A stretch of DNA of 64,000 nt from Nocardia camponoti. Its GTDB lineage: Bacteria > Actinomycetota > Actinomycetes > Mycobacteriales > Mycobacteriaceae. A model generated the notes under the pieces. That model worked only from the letters and a program-made list of their open reading frames with translations. It was not told the origin of the DNA and did no database searches. Shown in pieces: positions 8,129 to 17,335 of the stretch (its first letter is position 1; the number at the start of each line of letters is the position of its first letter). The stretch covers positions 434,001 through 498,000 of the forward strand of contig NZ_BMMW01000004.1 of the NCBI RefSeq assembly GCF_014646135.1. The letters run 5' to 3'. Both the position numbers and the translations under genes were made by a program.

Positions 8129-9220
8129 TCAGATCGCGATGTCGACATCGCCGACCGGCGCGTTGACGCAGATCTGGATCTGCTTGTCGGGCTCGGCGTC
8201 GAGCTCACCAGTGCGCACGTTACGCGTGCACCCTGACAACTTTGTCGCGGTGCAGGAGAAGCAAATCCCCATCCGGCAGCCGTATTCGGGGGTCAGGCCA
8301 GCGGCTTCGGCCTGCTCGAGGATGGTCGCGCCAGTGTTGTCGGCGGTGACGCCACTGCCCGAGTAGGTGACCTCGCCGGTCGCTTCGCTGGGATCGGTTG
8401 GCACCGTGGTGAGGGTGAACTCTTCGGAGTGCACTCGGTCGCCGTGGCCTTCGGCTTCGAAGATGGCCTTGACCGCGCGCATCATCGGGCCCGGGCCACA
8501 CACGAAGGTCTGTGCGTCGGCGAACCAGGGTGCGACCTGGTCGAGTTCGGCGCGATCGAAGAAGCCACTGCCCTTGGACGGCTCACCGTTGACGATGGTG
8601 CCCGGCTCGACCGGGTAGCGGTATTCGACCCGGAAGTTGGGGCGGCGGTTGGCGATCGCGGTGAGCTCGGCGCGATGCGGGACGGCGGCGAAGTCGCGAG
8701 CGTAGTGCAAGAACGTGACGTCGCCTGCGAAACCCTCAGCGTCGAGGGTGCGCAACATCGACAGTACCGGAGTGATGCCGCTGCCGCCGCTGATCAACAG
8801 CACGCGGGCCGGACGCGGGGACGGCAGCTCGAAAACGCCTGCGGCAGGAGCCAAGTCGACGACCAGGCCCGGCTTCGCGTTGTCGTGCAGGTAGTTCGAG
8901 ACCAGGCCGCCCGGGTGCGCCTTGACGGTGAGCTGCAAGAAGCGGTCGCCCTTGGTCTCCGGGTCGATCGGCGAGTAGCAGCGCGTGTGGCGCACACCGT
9001 TGATCGAGACACCGATCTGCACGTACTGGCCAGCGCGATGTCCGCGCCACTGCCGCGACGCGCGAAGCGTGAGGGTGACCGAGCCGGGCGTCGCATGCGA
9101 GACGTGGGTGACCTCGGCACGCAACTCACGCGCGGTGAGCGCGGGGTTGACGAGCTCGAGGTACCGGTCCAACGGGTGCGGCGTCGTCAGCGTCTGCACC
9201 AAGTCGAGCAGTCCCACCAT
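8129..9220 (-). CDS. Ferredoxin reductase-type electron donor of the desaturase
   Basis: 363 residues, ATG 9220 with AGGGG upstream. Domains in order: an FAD-binding barrel (residues about 35-140, with RCYSPID), an NAD(P)-binding domain starting ISGGSGITPVLSML, and a C-terminal plant-type 2Fe-2S domain (CRMGICFSCTATKLSGC plus a later Cys). This matches the Rv3230c protein that supplies electrons to DesA3. It is first in the operon, 56 bases ahead of desA3. Confidence 0.9.
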   Translation of the reverse strand: MVGLLDLVQTLTTPHPLDRYLELVNPALTARELRAEVTHVSHATPGSVTLTLRASRQWRGHRAGQYVQIGVSINGVRHTRCYSPIDPETKGDRFLQLTVKAHPGGLVSNYLHDNAKPGLVVDLAPAAGVFELPSPRPARVLLISGGSGITPVLSMLRTLDAEGFAGDVTFLHYARDFAAVPHRAELTAIANRRPNFRVEYRYPVEPGTIVNGEPSKGSGFFDRAELDQVAPWFADAQTFVCGPGPMMRAVKAIFEAEGHGDRVHSEEFTLTTVPTDPSEATGEVTYSGSGVTADNTGATILEQAEAAGLTPEYGCRMGICFSCTATKLSGCTRNVRTGELDAEPDKQIQICVNAPVGDVDIAI

Positions 9221-9258
9221 GTCTGTTACCCCTAGTCATTGTCGGCGTGCGAACTTTC

Positions 9259-9276
9259 AGTGCACGTCTGTACACT
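9259..9276. promoter_or_regulatory. 18-bp palindrome between desaturase operon and TetR gene
   Basis: AGTGCAC, four bases, GTACACT: the arms match at six of seven positions. It lies 39 bases upstream of the reductase start and about 60 bases before the TetR start, where it could control both promoters. Length, arm sequence and 4-base centre resemble the DesT operator of Pseudomonas desaturase genes (AGTG-A-AC type arms), as I recall it. The likely binder is the TetR protein at 9337. Confidence 0.6.
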
Positions 9277-9336
9277 CACCAGTGTGCCGGATGCACCCAC
9301 TACCCTGTCAACCGGCAAAAATGTGAGGCGGACTAC

Positions 9337-10008
9337 ATGACTAGAGCTGAAGCTATGGTGGACGGATGTATGCTCAGCGTTGTGACTGAGCAGGGCGGAC
9401 AGACGGCTTCGCGCAACGAACGCAAAGCTCAGACGCGTGCCGCATTGTTAGATGGCACATTGACCCTCGCGAGCGAGCGCGGTTTCGCGGCCCTGAGTTT
9501 GCGGGAAATCGCCAGGTCAGCGGGGATTGTGCCAACCGCGTTCTATCGCCACTTCGCCTCTATCGAGGACCTTGGCGCAACCCTGGTTGACGAGGGCGTC
9601 ACCGCGTTGCGTCTCGCCTTGCGTGGTGTTCGCCGCAAGCCCGACGCCACCGTCGACGACACCGTCCGGTTCGTCTTTGACCAGGTCAGGGGCAAACGGG
9701 CCATCTTCGGCTTCCTCATTCGCGAACGCAATGGCGGCAGCGCGGCACTGCGCACCGCGATCGCGAGCGAGATGCAGCTCATCGTGCGCGAGATCGTCGC
9801 CGACCTTTCGCGCATCCCCGCGCTCGACTCATGGAGTCCGCAGCAGCTCGAAGTGGCCGCTGACCTGCTCGTGAGCACCGTCACCGAGGGTATAGGCACC
9901 TTCGTCGACGCGAGTCCGCGTGAAGAAAGCGCCGTCATCGCCCGCACGGTGATGCAGATGCGGTTGATCGCGCTTGGCATCGGCGTCTGGTCGCCCGACC
10001 ACCGCTAA
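9337..10008 (+). CDS. TetR-family regulator of the desaturase operon
   Basis: About 223 residues from ATG 9337 (AGGCGG seven bases upstream); ATG 9355 or 9370 are alternatives because conserved sequence starts only near SRNERKAQTR. The N-terminal HTH reads LREIARSAGIVPTAFYRHFASIEDL. The C-terminal part follows the FabR/DesT-like pattern that senses acyl-CoA saturation. It is divergent from the reductase-desaturase operon with the palindrome between them. That arrangement makes it the probable repressor that tunes unsaturation; the ligand is inferred. Confidence 0.85.
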   Translation: MTRAEAMVDGCMLSVVTEQGGQTASRNERKAQTRAALLDGTLTLASERGFAALSLREIARSAGIVPTAFYRHFASIEDLGATLVDEGVTALRLALRGVRRKPDATVDDTVRFVFDQVRGKRAIFGFLIRERNGGSAALRTAIASEMQLIVREIVADLSRIPALDSWSPQQLEVAADLLVSTVTEGIGTFVDASPREESAVIARTVMQMRLIALGIGVWSPDHR

Positions 10009-10099
10009 ACCGCCTCTTACGCTGGCCTTTTCAGATCAGCGAACAGGTGTACACACAAATGATCTTGCCAATCGACTGTGAGCCATCACACGTGTGCAC

Positions 10100-11419
10100 T
10101 CATTCCACGGGGTCTTTCGGCGCACGAACCGGCAGCAGCGCGGCGAGGCCAAGGGCAAGCACGATAACGAGTCCGGCGATGCCAGCGCGGTCACTGTGGA
10201 ACGCCCAGACGAACAGGCCGAACATCGCTGGTGCGAGGAACGACACAGCGCGACCGGTCGTCGTATAGAGCCCGAACAGCTGGCCTTCGCGTCCCGGCGG
10301 TGCCATGCGCGCCACATACGAGCGCGCCGACGCCTGGGCAGGCCCGACGAACACCGTGAGCGCGAGGCCGAAAATCCAGAACATCAGCGTGCCGGAGAGG
10401 AACAGCAACACAATCCCGCACGCGATCATGCCGACGAGCGAGCCGACGATGACCCGTTTGGGGCCGAGGCGGTCGTCGTAGCGACCGGCGAGGATCGCGG
10501 CGATGCCAGCGACGACGTTGGCCGCGATGCCGAACAGCAGCACGTCGGCGTCGGCGAAGCCGAACACCTGCACCGCGAGCACCGCGCCGAAGGTGAAAAC
10601 GCCAGCGAGCCCGTCGCGGAAGACCGCGCTCGCGAGCAAAAACCACACAACGTGCCGGTCGGCCGCCCACAATTCGCGCACATCGCCCCACAGGACGCGA
10701 TAGGAGCTGAGCAAACTCACCCGCGCCTTGGCCTTGACCGGCGGCATTTCCGGCACGACGAACAGCACGGGCAGCGCGAATACCGTGAACCACACCGCGG
10801 CGAGCACGACGACGAGGCGCACGTTGAGGCCCTGGTCGGTTGGCATCTGGAGTAGGCCGCGCGTGTCGCCGTCGCCAGCGAGGAACCCGACGTAGCAGAT
10901 GAGCAGCAGCACGATGCCACCGAAATAGCCCATCGCCCAACCGAATCCGGAGACTCGGCCCACCGTTGCTGGCGTGGAAACCTGCCGCAGCATCGCGTTA
11001 TAGGGGACGCCAGCGAGTTCGAACGTCGCCGAGGCGAACGCGAGGAGCACGAGGCCCAACCACAGGTCGTGGTAGTCGTCGTGGACGAAGAACATCAACG
11101 CCATCGCGCCGACGGTGAGGCCGGTAAGCGTCGCGAGTGCGCGCTTGCGTGAGCCGACCGCGTCGAAATACTGGCCCGACACCGGCGCTGTAAGCGCGAC
11201 GACGACACCTGCCGCCGCGAGCGCCCAGCCAAGCCACGCGCTCGCCGAAATCCCGCCGGGCAGGTCTTTGCCGACCTTGTCAGTGAGATAGACCGAGAAG
11301 ACAAACGTGAGCGTGACGGCTTGAAATGCCGACGAACCCCAGTCCCACAGTCCCCATGCCACTACCGGGCCGCGCCCAGCCGCCTCGCCGACGGTGTCGG
11401 ACGCGTTCACCACGCTCAT
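10100..11419 (-). CDS. MFS permease of the UMF1 (Atg22-like) family
   Basis: 439 residues with 11-12 hydrophobic segments. The N-terminal GLWDWGSSAFQAVTLTFVF and the mid-region GYFGGIVLLLICY are typical of UMF1 permeases, bacterial relatives of vacuolar Atg22. A central cytoplasmic loop lies near residue 235 (EMPPVKAKARVSLLSSYR). Substrate is unknown; amino-acid efflux is suggested by homology to Atg22. The region 10009-10099 before its stop holds two small palindromes (GTGTACAC near 10047, CACACGTGTG at 10087) but no gene. Confidence 0.85.
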   Translation of the reverse strand: MSVVNASDTVGEAAGRGPVVAWGLWDWGSSAFQAVTLTFVFSVYLTDKVGKDLPGGISASAWLGWALAAAGVVVALTAPVSGQYFDAVGSRKRALATLTGLTVGAMALMFFVHDDYHDLWLGLVLLAFASATFELAGVPYNAMLRQVSTPATVGRVSGFGWAMGYFGGIVLLLICYVGFLAGDGDTRGLLQMPTDQGLNVRLVVVLAAVWFTVFALPVLFVVPEMPPVKAKARVSLLSSYRVLWGDVRELWAADRHVVWFLLASAVFRDGLAGVFTFGAVLAVQVFGFADADVLLFGIAANVVAGIAAILAGRYDDRLGPKRVIVGSLVGMIACGIVLLFLSGTLMFWIFGLALTVFVGPAQASARSYVARMAPPGREGQLFGLYTTTGRAVSFLAPAMFGLFVWAFHSDRAGIAGLVIVLALGLAALLPVRAPKDPVE

Positions 11420-11535
11420 GGGCGAAGCGTAATCGCGCTAGCACGGTCCGGCAGTCCACACCGGCGTTTCGGCACGCCGTCAAGCCATATGAACCTGGTT
11501 GCATAGTACCGGCCGTTGCGGATACTCTGACGAGC

Positions 11536-12090
11536 ATGGCACTTGAGCACGCGCTCCTCGTTTCGCTCAGCGAACGCGCCGGCACGGGCTACGAGCTGGC
11601 CCGCCGGTTCGACAAGTCGATCGGCTACTTCTGGAGCGCGACGCATCAGCAGATCTATCGGGTACTCAAGCGTATGGAGGATTGCGGCTGGGTGACCGTG
11701 GAATCGGTCGATCAGCAGGGCAAACCCGACAAGAAGGTGTACTCGGTCGCCACTGGTGGCGAGGCCGAATTGCGCAGGTGGATCGCCGAACCGTCGGTGT
11801 CAACGCCCCTGCGCGATGAACTCAGCGTCAAGATTCGCGGTGCCGCCTTTGGCGATGTCGACGCGCTGTGCGCCGAGATCGCCCGTCATCGCGACCAGCA
11901 TGCCGCTCGCCTCGACGAGTATCGCGCGAGCGAAAAGAAATTCTTTCCCGCGCCGGATCAGCTCTCCGGCACCGCCCTGCATCAATATCTGGTTTTGCGC
12001 GGCGGAATTCGCACCGAAGCCAGTTATCTCGATTGGTGCGACGAAGTACTAGCAACACTGCGACCGAGAAAAGGTGATGTGTCATCATGA
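11536..12090 (+). CDS. PadR-family transcriptional regulator
   Basis: 184 residues from ATG 11536. The N-terminal winged helix matches PadR (LEHALLVSLSERAGTGYELARRF, then QQIYRVLKRMEDCGWV and the wing PDKKVYSVA). A Vir-type C-terminal helical domain for dimerisation follows. It overlaps fadH by four bases (ATGA), so the two genes are one operon and the regulator probably controls dienoyl-CoA reductase expression. The inducer is not evident. Confidence 0.88.
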   Translation: MALEHALLVSLSERAGTGYELARRFDKSIGYFWSATHQQIYRVLKRMEDCGWVTVESVDQQGKPDKKVYSVATGGEAELRRWIAEPSVSTPLRDELSVKIRGAAFGDVDALCAEIARHRDQHAARLDEYRASEKKFFPAPDQLSGTALHQYLVLRGGIRTEASYLDWCDEVLATLRPRKGDVSS

Positions 12091-14117
12091 CCGCCTATCC
12101 CCACTTATCCTCACCACTCGACCTCGGTCGCACCACCCTGCGCAATCGCGTGGTGATGGGATCAATGCACACCGGTCTCGAAGACCGCGCGTGGGACACC
12201 AACAAACTCGCCGCCTATTTCGCCGAACGGGCGCGCGGCGGCGTTGGCCTCATCATTACCGGCGGTTACGCGCCGAGTCGCACGGGATGGCTCGCGCCGT
12301 TCGGCGGCAAACTCACCACCAAAACCGAGGCATATCGGCACCGGGTGATCACCAAGGCCGTGCATGCCGAAGGCGGCAAGATCGCCATTCAGATCCTGCA
12401 CGCTGGCCGGTATTCGTACACACCGTTTAGCGTATCGGCGTCGGCGGTGAAGTCGGCGATCAACCCGTTCAAGCCAAAGGCGTTGTCGGGCAAGGGTGTT
12501 GAGCGCACCATCGACGACTACGTCAACACCGCCAAGCTCGCCGAGTTCGCAGGCTACGACGGCTGCGAGATCATGGCCGGTGAAGGGTATTTCCTCAACC
12601 AGTTCCTCGCGCCGCGCGTGAACAAGCGCACCGATGAATGGGGTGGCACCCCGGCGAATCGTCGTCGCCTGCCGGTGGAAATCGTGCGTCGCATTCGCGC
12701 GGCGGTTGGCCCGGAATTCGTGATCGTCTTCCGGTTGTCGATGGCCGAATTGGTCGAAAAGGGCCAGACGTTCGAAGAAATCATCGCGCTGGCAAAGGAA
12801 TTGGAGGAAGTCGGCGTCGATATCATCAACACCGATATCGGCTGGCATGAGGCGCGTGTGCCGACGATTGTCACGTCGGTGCCGCGCGCGGCGTTCGTCG
12901 AATTCACCGCGAAAATCGCGCGTGCGGTTGACGTGCCGGTGTGCGCGTCGAACCGCATCAATATGCCCGAGGTTGCCGAGGAAATCCTCACGCGCGGCGA
13001 CGCGGCGCTTGTCTCGCTCGCGCGTCCGCTGCTCGCCGATCCCGAGTGGGCCAACAAGGCTTTCGAGAATCGCGCCGACGAAATCAACACCTGCATCGCG
13101 TGTAACCAGGCTTGCCTCGACCACGCGTTCGGCAACAAGAAGGTGTCGTGCCTGGTCAACCCGCGTGCGGGTAGCGAGACCACGTTGCGGTTGCTGCCGA
13201 CGCGTCGAGCCAAGCGCGTCGCCGTCGTCGGGGCCGGCCCGGCTGGGCTGTCGGCTGCGGTGAATCTCGCCGAGCGCGGCCACACCGTCGACCTTTTCGA
13301 AGCCGACGACCGCATTGGCGGCCAGTTCGACATCGCCCGTCGCATTCCCGGCAAAGAAGAATTCGACGAGTCGATCCGCTACTTCCAGCGCAAGATCGAA
13401 TTGACCGGCGTGAACCTTGAATTGGGTCGCCGCGTCACCGCGACGGAACTGCTTGACGGCGGCTACGACTCGGTCATCCTCGCGACCGGCGTTCGGCCCC
13501 GCATCCCCAACATCCCCGGCATCGACCACCCGATGGTGCTGTCGTATGCCGAACTGGTGAAGCAGTCCAGGCCGGTTGGTAAGAAGGTCGCGGTGATCGG
13601 CGCTGGCGGCATTGGGTACGACGTCAGCGAGTACCTCGTCACCGAGGGCCACCCCACCTTGAAGCTCGACGAGTGGAAAGAGGAGTGGGGCGTCGACGCC
13701 GACGACGAGCAGGTCCAGGGCCAGCTCAAGCGCCCGAACCCGGCGCCCGCCGCGCGCGATGTTGTTCTGCTGCAACGGAAGTCGACGCCGTTCGGCAAGG
13801 ATCTTGGCAAGACTTCCGGTTGGGTCCATCGCGCCGCGCTGAAGGCGAAGGGTGTTGAACAGGTCGGCGGCGTCAACTACGAGCGCATCGACGACGCTGG
13901 TCTGCACATCAGCTTCGGCGAAAACCGCGAAAACCCGCGCGTGCTTGAAGTCGACAACGTGATCGTGTGCGCCGGTCAGGAGAGCGTGCGCGAGTTGGAA
14001 GAGCCGTTGCGCGCGGCCGGAATCGACCTGCACCTCATTGGCGGCGCGGACGTCGCGGCCGAACTCGACGCCAAGCGCGCGATCGACCAGGGCACGCGCC
14101 TAGCTGCCCGCCTGTAA
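12087..14117 (+). CDS. fadH: NADPH 2,4-dienoyl-CoA reductase
   Basis: 676 residues, the usual FadH length. An OYE-like FMN barrel fills the first half. The 4Fe-4S cysteines are Cys336, Cys339, Cys343 and Cys355 (C-IA-C-NQA-C). The FAD-binding domain begins at VAVVGAGPAGLSAAV and a second dinucleotide fold at VAVIGAGGIGYDVSEYL. It reduces 2,4-dienoyl-CoA to 3-enoyl-CoA with NADPH, allowing beta-oxidation of polyunsaturated acids; this fits a neighbourhood with a desaturase. Its start lies inside the end of the PadR gene. Confidence 0.93.
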   Translation: MTAYPHLSSPLDLGRTTLRNRVVMGSMHTGLEDRAWDTNKLAAYFAERARGGVGLIITGGYAPSRTGWLAPFGGKLTTKTEAYRHRVITKAVHAEGGKIAIQILHAGRYSYTPFSVSASAVKSAINPFKPKALSGKGVERTIDDYVNTAKLAEFAGYDGCEIMAGEGYFLNQFLAPRVNKRTDEWGGTPANRRRLPVEIVRRIRAAVGPEFVIVFRLSMAELVEKGQTFEEIIALAKELEEVGVDIINTDIGWHEARVPTIVTSVPRAAFVEFTAKIARAVDVPVCASNRINMPEVAEEILTRGDAALVSLARPLLADPEWANKAFENRADEINTCIACNQACLDHAFGNKKVSCLVNPRAGSETTLRLLPTRRAKRVAVVGAGPAGLSAAVNLAERGHTVDLFEADDRIGGQFDIARRIPGKEEFDESIRYFQRKIELTGVNLELGRRVTATELLDGGYDSVILATGVRPRIPNIPGIDHPMVLSYAELVKQSRPVGKKVAVIGAGGIGYDVSEYLVTEGHPTLKLDEWKEEWGVDADDEQVQGQLKRPNPAPAARDVVLLQRKSTPFGKDLGKTSGWVHRAALKAKGVEQVGGVNYERIDDAGLHISFGENRENPRVLEVDNVIVCAGQESVRELEEPLRAAGIDLHLIGGADVAAELDAKRAIDQGTRLAARL

Positions 14118-14191
14118 GACCCGGTCGCCCGCCGCGATGGGCGACCGCCGCCGCCCCGCCGACCCTCGTTTCGCATCCGGGGATCGTCGGG

Positions 14192-14325
14192 GCGGCACTT
14201 CCTTGCGCGCCGAGCGGCATTTCCTTGCGCACCGAGCAGCATTCGCTTGCGCGCCGGGCAGCACTTCCTCGCGTGCCGGGCAGCACTTCCTTGCGCGCGC
14301 CGGGCGGCACTTCTTTGCGCCCCGA
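14192..14325. repeat. Six tandem copies of a 22-bp unit after fadH
   Basis: Six consecutive units of 22, 22, 22, 22, 24 and 22 bases with consensus GCAGCACTTCCTTGCGCGCC plus GG/GA. They fill most of the space between fadH and the convergent phosphotransferase gene. The units are diverged by 1-4 bases. No terminator-like stem with T-run is seen. The remaining bases of 14118-14386 hold no gene. Confidence 0.85.
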
Positions 14326-14386
14326 ATGGGCTGCGCCACCCGCGATGACCGGTGAGGATCCGGGTGAGCCCGGTGGAGTCGCGCCG

Positions 14387-15616
14387 TTAAGTCCCCAGCG
14401 CCCTGCGAACCCGCGCGACAAACGCCGCGCCCTCCCCGCTCGCCCACCAGCGCAAATGGCCGCCGAGCCAGTCGTGGTACGCCTCTTCGGCGCGCTCGTC
14501 GTCGGCGACGCTGAGGAAGTAGTCGATTTCCGACAGTTCGTACCCGACATGCACGAGCGGCAGTAGTTCGACCACCAGGCGCTTGTCCGTTGCCGACAAC
14601 GCGCGCACCGATTGGTAGCCATCGAGCAGCGCGGTTAGCTGGTCGGTTCGCGCGTTCGCCGGGCCCCCGTCGCGCAGCGCGACCCAGTCGATCATCGTTC
14701 GCTCAATGGCGGTCGCGATATCGAACGCGGCGGTTGTGCGGTCGGCCAGCCCGAAGTCGAGCACCCCCGTCACCTCGTGCCCGGTCCAGAGCAGATTCGT
14801 CGGATGCCAGTCGCCATGCGTCCAAAGTGGTTGCGCGCCATCAAGGTTCGCCGTTGCTTGCGGGATCTCCGCGCGCCAGTCGCGACCGACGAGCATCCGC
14901 GCGACCGCGGGCCGCTCCGCGATCGCCGCCTCAACGGCCGCGTGCACGTCGGACCACATGCTCGCGATGAGGGGGCGCGGCTGTCGCGTTGGCGCATCGA
15001 ATCCCTGTGCGGCGCGATGCAACCGAGCGAGCGCGACCCCGGAGCCTTGCGCGTCGTCGACGTCGCGATAGGGCGACCAGGAGAAGTCGGCCCGATACCG
15101 ATCCTGGCCTTCCCCAACCCGCTGAACTTCGTACGCGTACGCGCCGTGTACGCGCCCACGTTCGAGGGCCGTCTCGCCAGGGTCGTCGCAGCTCACGGGC
15201 TCAGCCACTGCTCCAAAGTCGTCGCTTCGCACAGCACTGTCACGCTGCGCAGCACCGTCACCTCGCACAGCGCTGTCGCGTTGCAAAGCACTGTCACGCC
15301 GCGCCAGGCCGTCTGAATCCGAGCGTCCGCGCGGGACATCGCCAAACGCGGTCGCACGCATCTCCGGCACTAGAACACCCTGAGCGCGAAGGTGATTCGC
15401 GAATCGGTGCTCTTCCCCCAATGCAGCCAGGTCACGCACCCGCGCTGGCAACCGCTTCACGATCAGCGGCCCCACATCCGAACTGACCTGCACCGTCGTG
15501 GAAAGCGGTCGCGCACTTCGCCATTCGATCGCATCGACCTTCCCACCCCACGTCTCAGCAACCGCTCGTGACGCCTCATCCAGCGTCAACGCATCGCCCA
15601 ACCCCGGGCTACTCAC
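14387..15616 (-). CDS. Aminoglycoside phosphotransferase-family kinase
   Basis: 409 residues from GTG 15616. The kinase catalytic loop is THGDWHPTNLL and the metal-binding DFG equivalent is VLDFGLAD, both diagnostic of the APH/choline kinase fold. The C-terminal third is helical. Between the N-lobe and the catalytic region is an unusual insertion of about 60 residues made of RDSAV-like repeats, encoded by an 18-bp tandem repeat. The substrate is not predictable; many actinobacterial members are not antibiotic kinases. Confidence 0.82.
   Translation of the reverse strand: MSSPGLGDALTLDEASRAVAETWGGKVDAIEWRSARPLSTTVQVSSDVGPLIVKRLPARVRDLAALGEEHRFANHLRAQGVLVPEMRATAFGDVPRGRSDSDGLARRDSALQRDSAVRGDGAAQRDSAVRSDDFGAVAEPVSCDDPGETALERGRVHGAYAYEVQRVGEGQDRYRADFSWSPYRDVDDAQGSGVALARLHRAAQGFDAPTRQPRPLIASMWSDVHAAVEAAIAERPAVARMLVGRDWRAEIPQATANLDGAQPLWTHGDWHPTNLLWTGHEVTGVLDFGLADRTTAAFDIATAIERTMIDWVALRDGGPANARTDQLTALLDGYQSVRALSATDKRLVVELLPLVHVGYELSEIDYFLSVADDERAEEAYHDWLGGHLRWWASGEGAAFVARVRRALGT
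15230..15301 (-). repeat. 18-bp in-frame tandem repeat (4 copies) in the phosphotransferase
   Basis: Units at 15230-15247, 15248-15265, 15266-15283 and 15284-15301 share the plus-strand core CAGCACTGTCACG with small changes. Each adds six residues of the RDSAVR/RDSAL type to the protein. The stretch sits in the non-catalytic insertion, so length change would be tolerated. Confidence 0.85.
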
Positions 15617-15628
15617 ACCGAACCCCGC

Positions 15629-15929
15629 GCCGTGAGCATGTGCCCCAGCTCAGCGCCGCCGCGTCCAGCGGGCCAACCGTGCGCCCGCTCCCGCCGCCCG
15701 ACGTGTCCACCTGCGCCGGGCGATAACCGCATGCAACGCACCGGTGCGCCAAGCGACCGCGGCTGTCGTCTCCGAGCCGTGAGCACGTGACCCACCTCAG
15801 CGCCGCATCCAGGGCCGCCGGCGGACCAGCCGCGCCCGCTCACGCCACCGCCCGACGTGTCCATCCGCGCCGGGCGACAACCGCATGCAGCGCACCGGTC
15901 CGCCAAGCGCCTGCGGCTGTCGCCTCCGA
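15629..15929. repeat. Two direct copies of a 150-bp sequence
   Basis: Copy A (15629-15775) and copy B (15776-15929) are adjacent and share long blocks such as GCCGTGAGCA, CGACGTGTCCA and GCGCCGGGCGA, with the last 55 bases nearly the same. They occupy almost all of the non-coding gap between the phosphotransferase gene and the NCS1 permease gene. A minus-strand frame crosses both copies, but nothing supports translation. I see no promoter or RNA motif; this is a tandem duplication of unknown role. Confidence 0.8.
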
Positions 15930-15943
15930 CGGCGCGTACCACC

Positions 15944-17278
15944 TCAACTCCGCCGGTCAATAACCACAATCACGCCCGTCGCCAACCCAGCTACCACAAA
16001 CGAAAGCAGCGACGCCGACGTCCACCAGCTCGGGTGGAAACCGATGCGGTCCTGCACCGAAACCCACCAGTTCGCCCACCACGTCACCGAACCCGGGTTG
16101 CACAGCTGGTAAACGATGAACCCAATTGCCCACGGCAACAACATGATTGGGCGCGCGGGGGACGACGGCGACAGGTCCCACTTCCGTCGACCACGCCCGA
16201 AGAAGAAGTCAACAACCAGCACCGCCGTCAACGGAATGAACACTGACCCAATCAAATACAGGAAATTCGCATACCAACTGAAGTCCGTGACATTGATCGC
16301 GAATACGGTCGCGATCACGCCAACGATCCCCGCGAGCACGCGTCGATCAACACGCGGGAACAGGTTTTGAATCGACATCGCCGTGGAATACACATTGGCG
16401 AAGGACTGGTCCGTTTCCCGCAGCACAAGTACCGCGAAGAACACCCACCCTGCCGCAATGCCGAGGAAGGTGTCGAAGAGCCGGTCAGGATCGCCACCCA
16501 CATGCAGCAGGGCGATGATGCCGAGCAGGTAGCACCACGTTTGCGCCACCGAATACCCAACGAGCATGCCGCTAGTCGCCGCGCGCGTCGATCGCGAATG
16601 ACGCGTGTAGTCGGCAGCCAGCGGCACGAACGACACCGCGACCGCCAACGCGGTGTCAACGGCGGGGAAGAATCCGGCCCATGACGTGTCAGCTACCTCG
16701 GGCAGCGGTTGGCGCACCAGCTGAATAGTGAAGTAAGTCATCGCGATAAACACCGCGACGGTCACGTATTTGCGCAAAATCCCAACAACGTGGATCGGCC
16801 AAATCGCCATCACCGTGCTCACCACGCCCGCCGCGATCACCACGATCGCGTGCGGAATCCGGTCGTGGGTCAGCGCGGCGACACCGGCCGCTATCACTGT
16901 CAGCTCGAAAACGCCCCACCCGACGCACTGCACAATGTTGGCCACGGTCGGCAACGTCGACAGTTTCGTGCCGAACAGTCCACGGAAGTTCGCCATCGCG
17001 GGAGCGCCAGTTCGCGCGCCAACCGCGCCCGCCGCCGCGACCATCGAGGTACCGATCACCGTGCCAACCACGGTCGCGATAATTGCGGCGACCAGCGGCA
17101 ATTGCGCGTAGCCAGCCGGTTTCAGCACGTAAATCGCGCCGGTGAACCCGATGAGACTGATGCCGAGGTTGGTCCAGAAGGCGGCCTGATCAGCGAAGCC
17201 AAAGGTGCGCGCGGGCTCAGTCGACAGCCGAAGCGGTGCTTCGGGCTCGGTCTTGCGGCGCGGGGATTCTGTAGTCAT
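15944..17278 (-). CDS. NCS1-family permease (cytosine/purine type)
   Basis: 444 residues from ATG 17278; the frame continues upstream, but the usual N-terminal cytosolic tail and the FGFADQAAFWTNLGIS opening of the first membrane segment fit this start. Twelve hydrophobic segments with the NCS1 pattern (G-x-SLIGFTGA, then SFVPLAADYTRHSR, the conserved D-Y-x-R motif after segment 6). Family role: proton- or sodium-coupled uptake of nucleobases, thiamine-like compounds or hydantoins. No catabolic partner gene is adjacent. It is divergent from cmrA with a 57-bp gap that must hold both promoters. Confidence 0.85.
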   Translation of the reverse strand: MTTESPRRKTEPEAPLRLSTEPARTFGFADQAAFWTNLGISLIGFTGAIYVLKPAGYAQLPLVAAIIATVVGTVIGTSMVAAAGAVGARTGAPAMANFRGLFGTKLSTLPTVANIVQCVGWGVFELTVIAAGVAALTHDRIPHAIVVIAAGVVSTVMAIWPIHVVGILRKYVTVAVFIAMTYFTIQLVRQPLPEVADTSWAGFFPAVDTALAVAVSFVPLAADYTRHSRSTRAATSGMLVGYSVAQTWCYLLGIIALLHVGGDPDRLFDTFLGIAAGWVFFAVLVLRETDQSFANVYSTAMSIQNLFPRVDRRVLAGIVGVIATVFAINVTDFSWYANFLYLIGSVFIPLTAVLVVDFFFGRGRRKWDLSPSSPARPIMLLPWAIGFIVYQLCNPGSVTWWANWWVSVQDRIGFHPSWWTSASLLSFVVAGLATGVIVVIDRRS

Positions 17279-17335
17279 AGCGGCTCTTATGCTATTGCCG
17301 AAACCGGCATTCGGGGCGTCACCTAAGCTCACCGC

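Noticed and set aside
12162..14033. A 623-codon minus-strand frame opposite fadH
   Set aside because: fadH has all its cofactor motifs on the plus strand; the antisense protein shows no domain and is a mirror of GC-rich codons.
15613..15969. A 118-codon minus-strand frame over the 150-bp direct repeats
   Set aside because: It exists because both copies are GC-rich and in phase; it lacks a ribosome site and any protein feature beyond the duplication.
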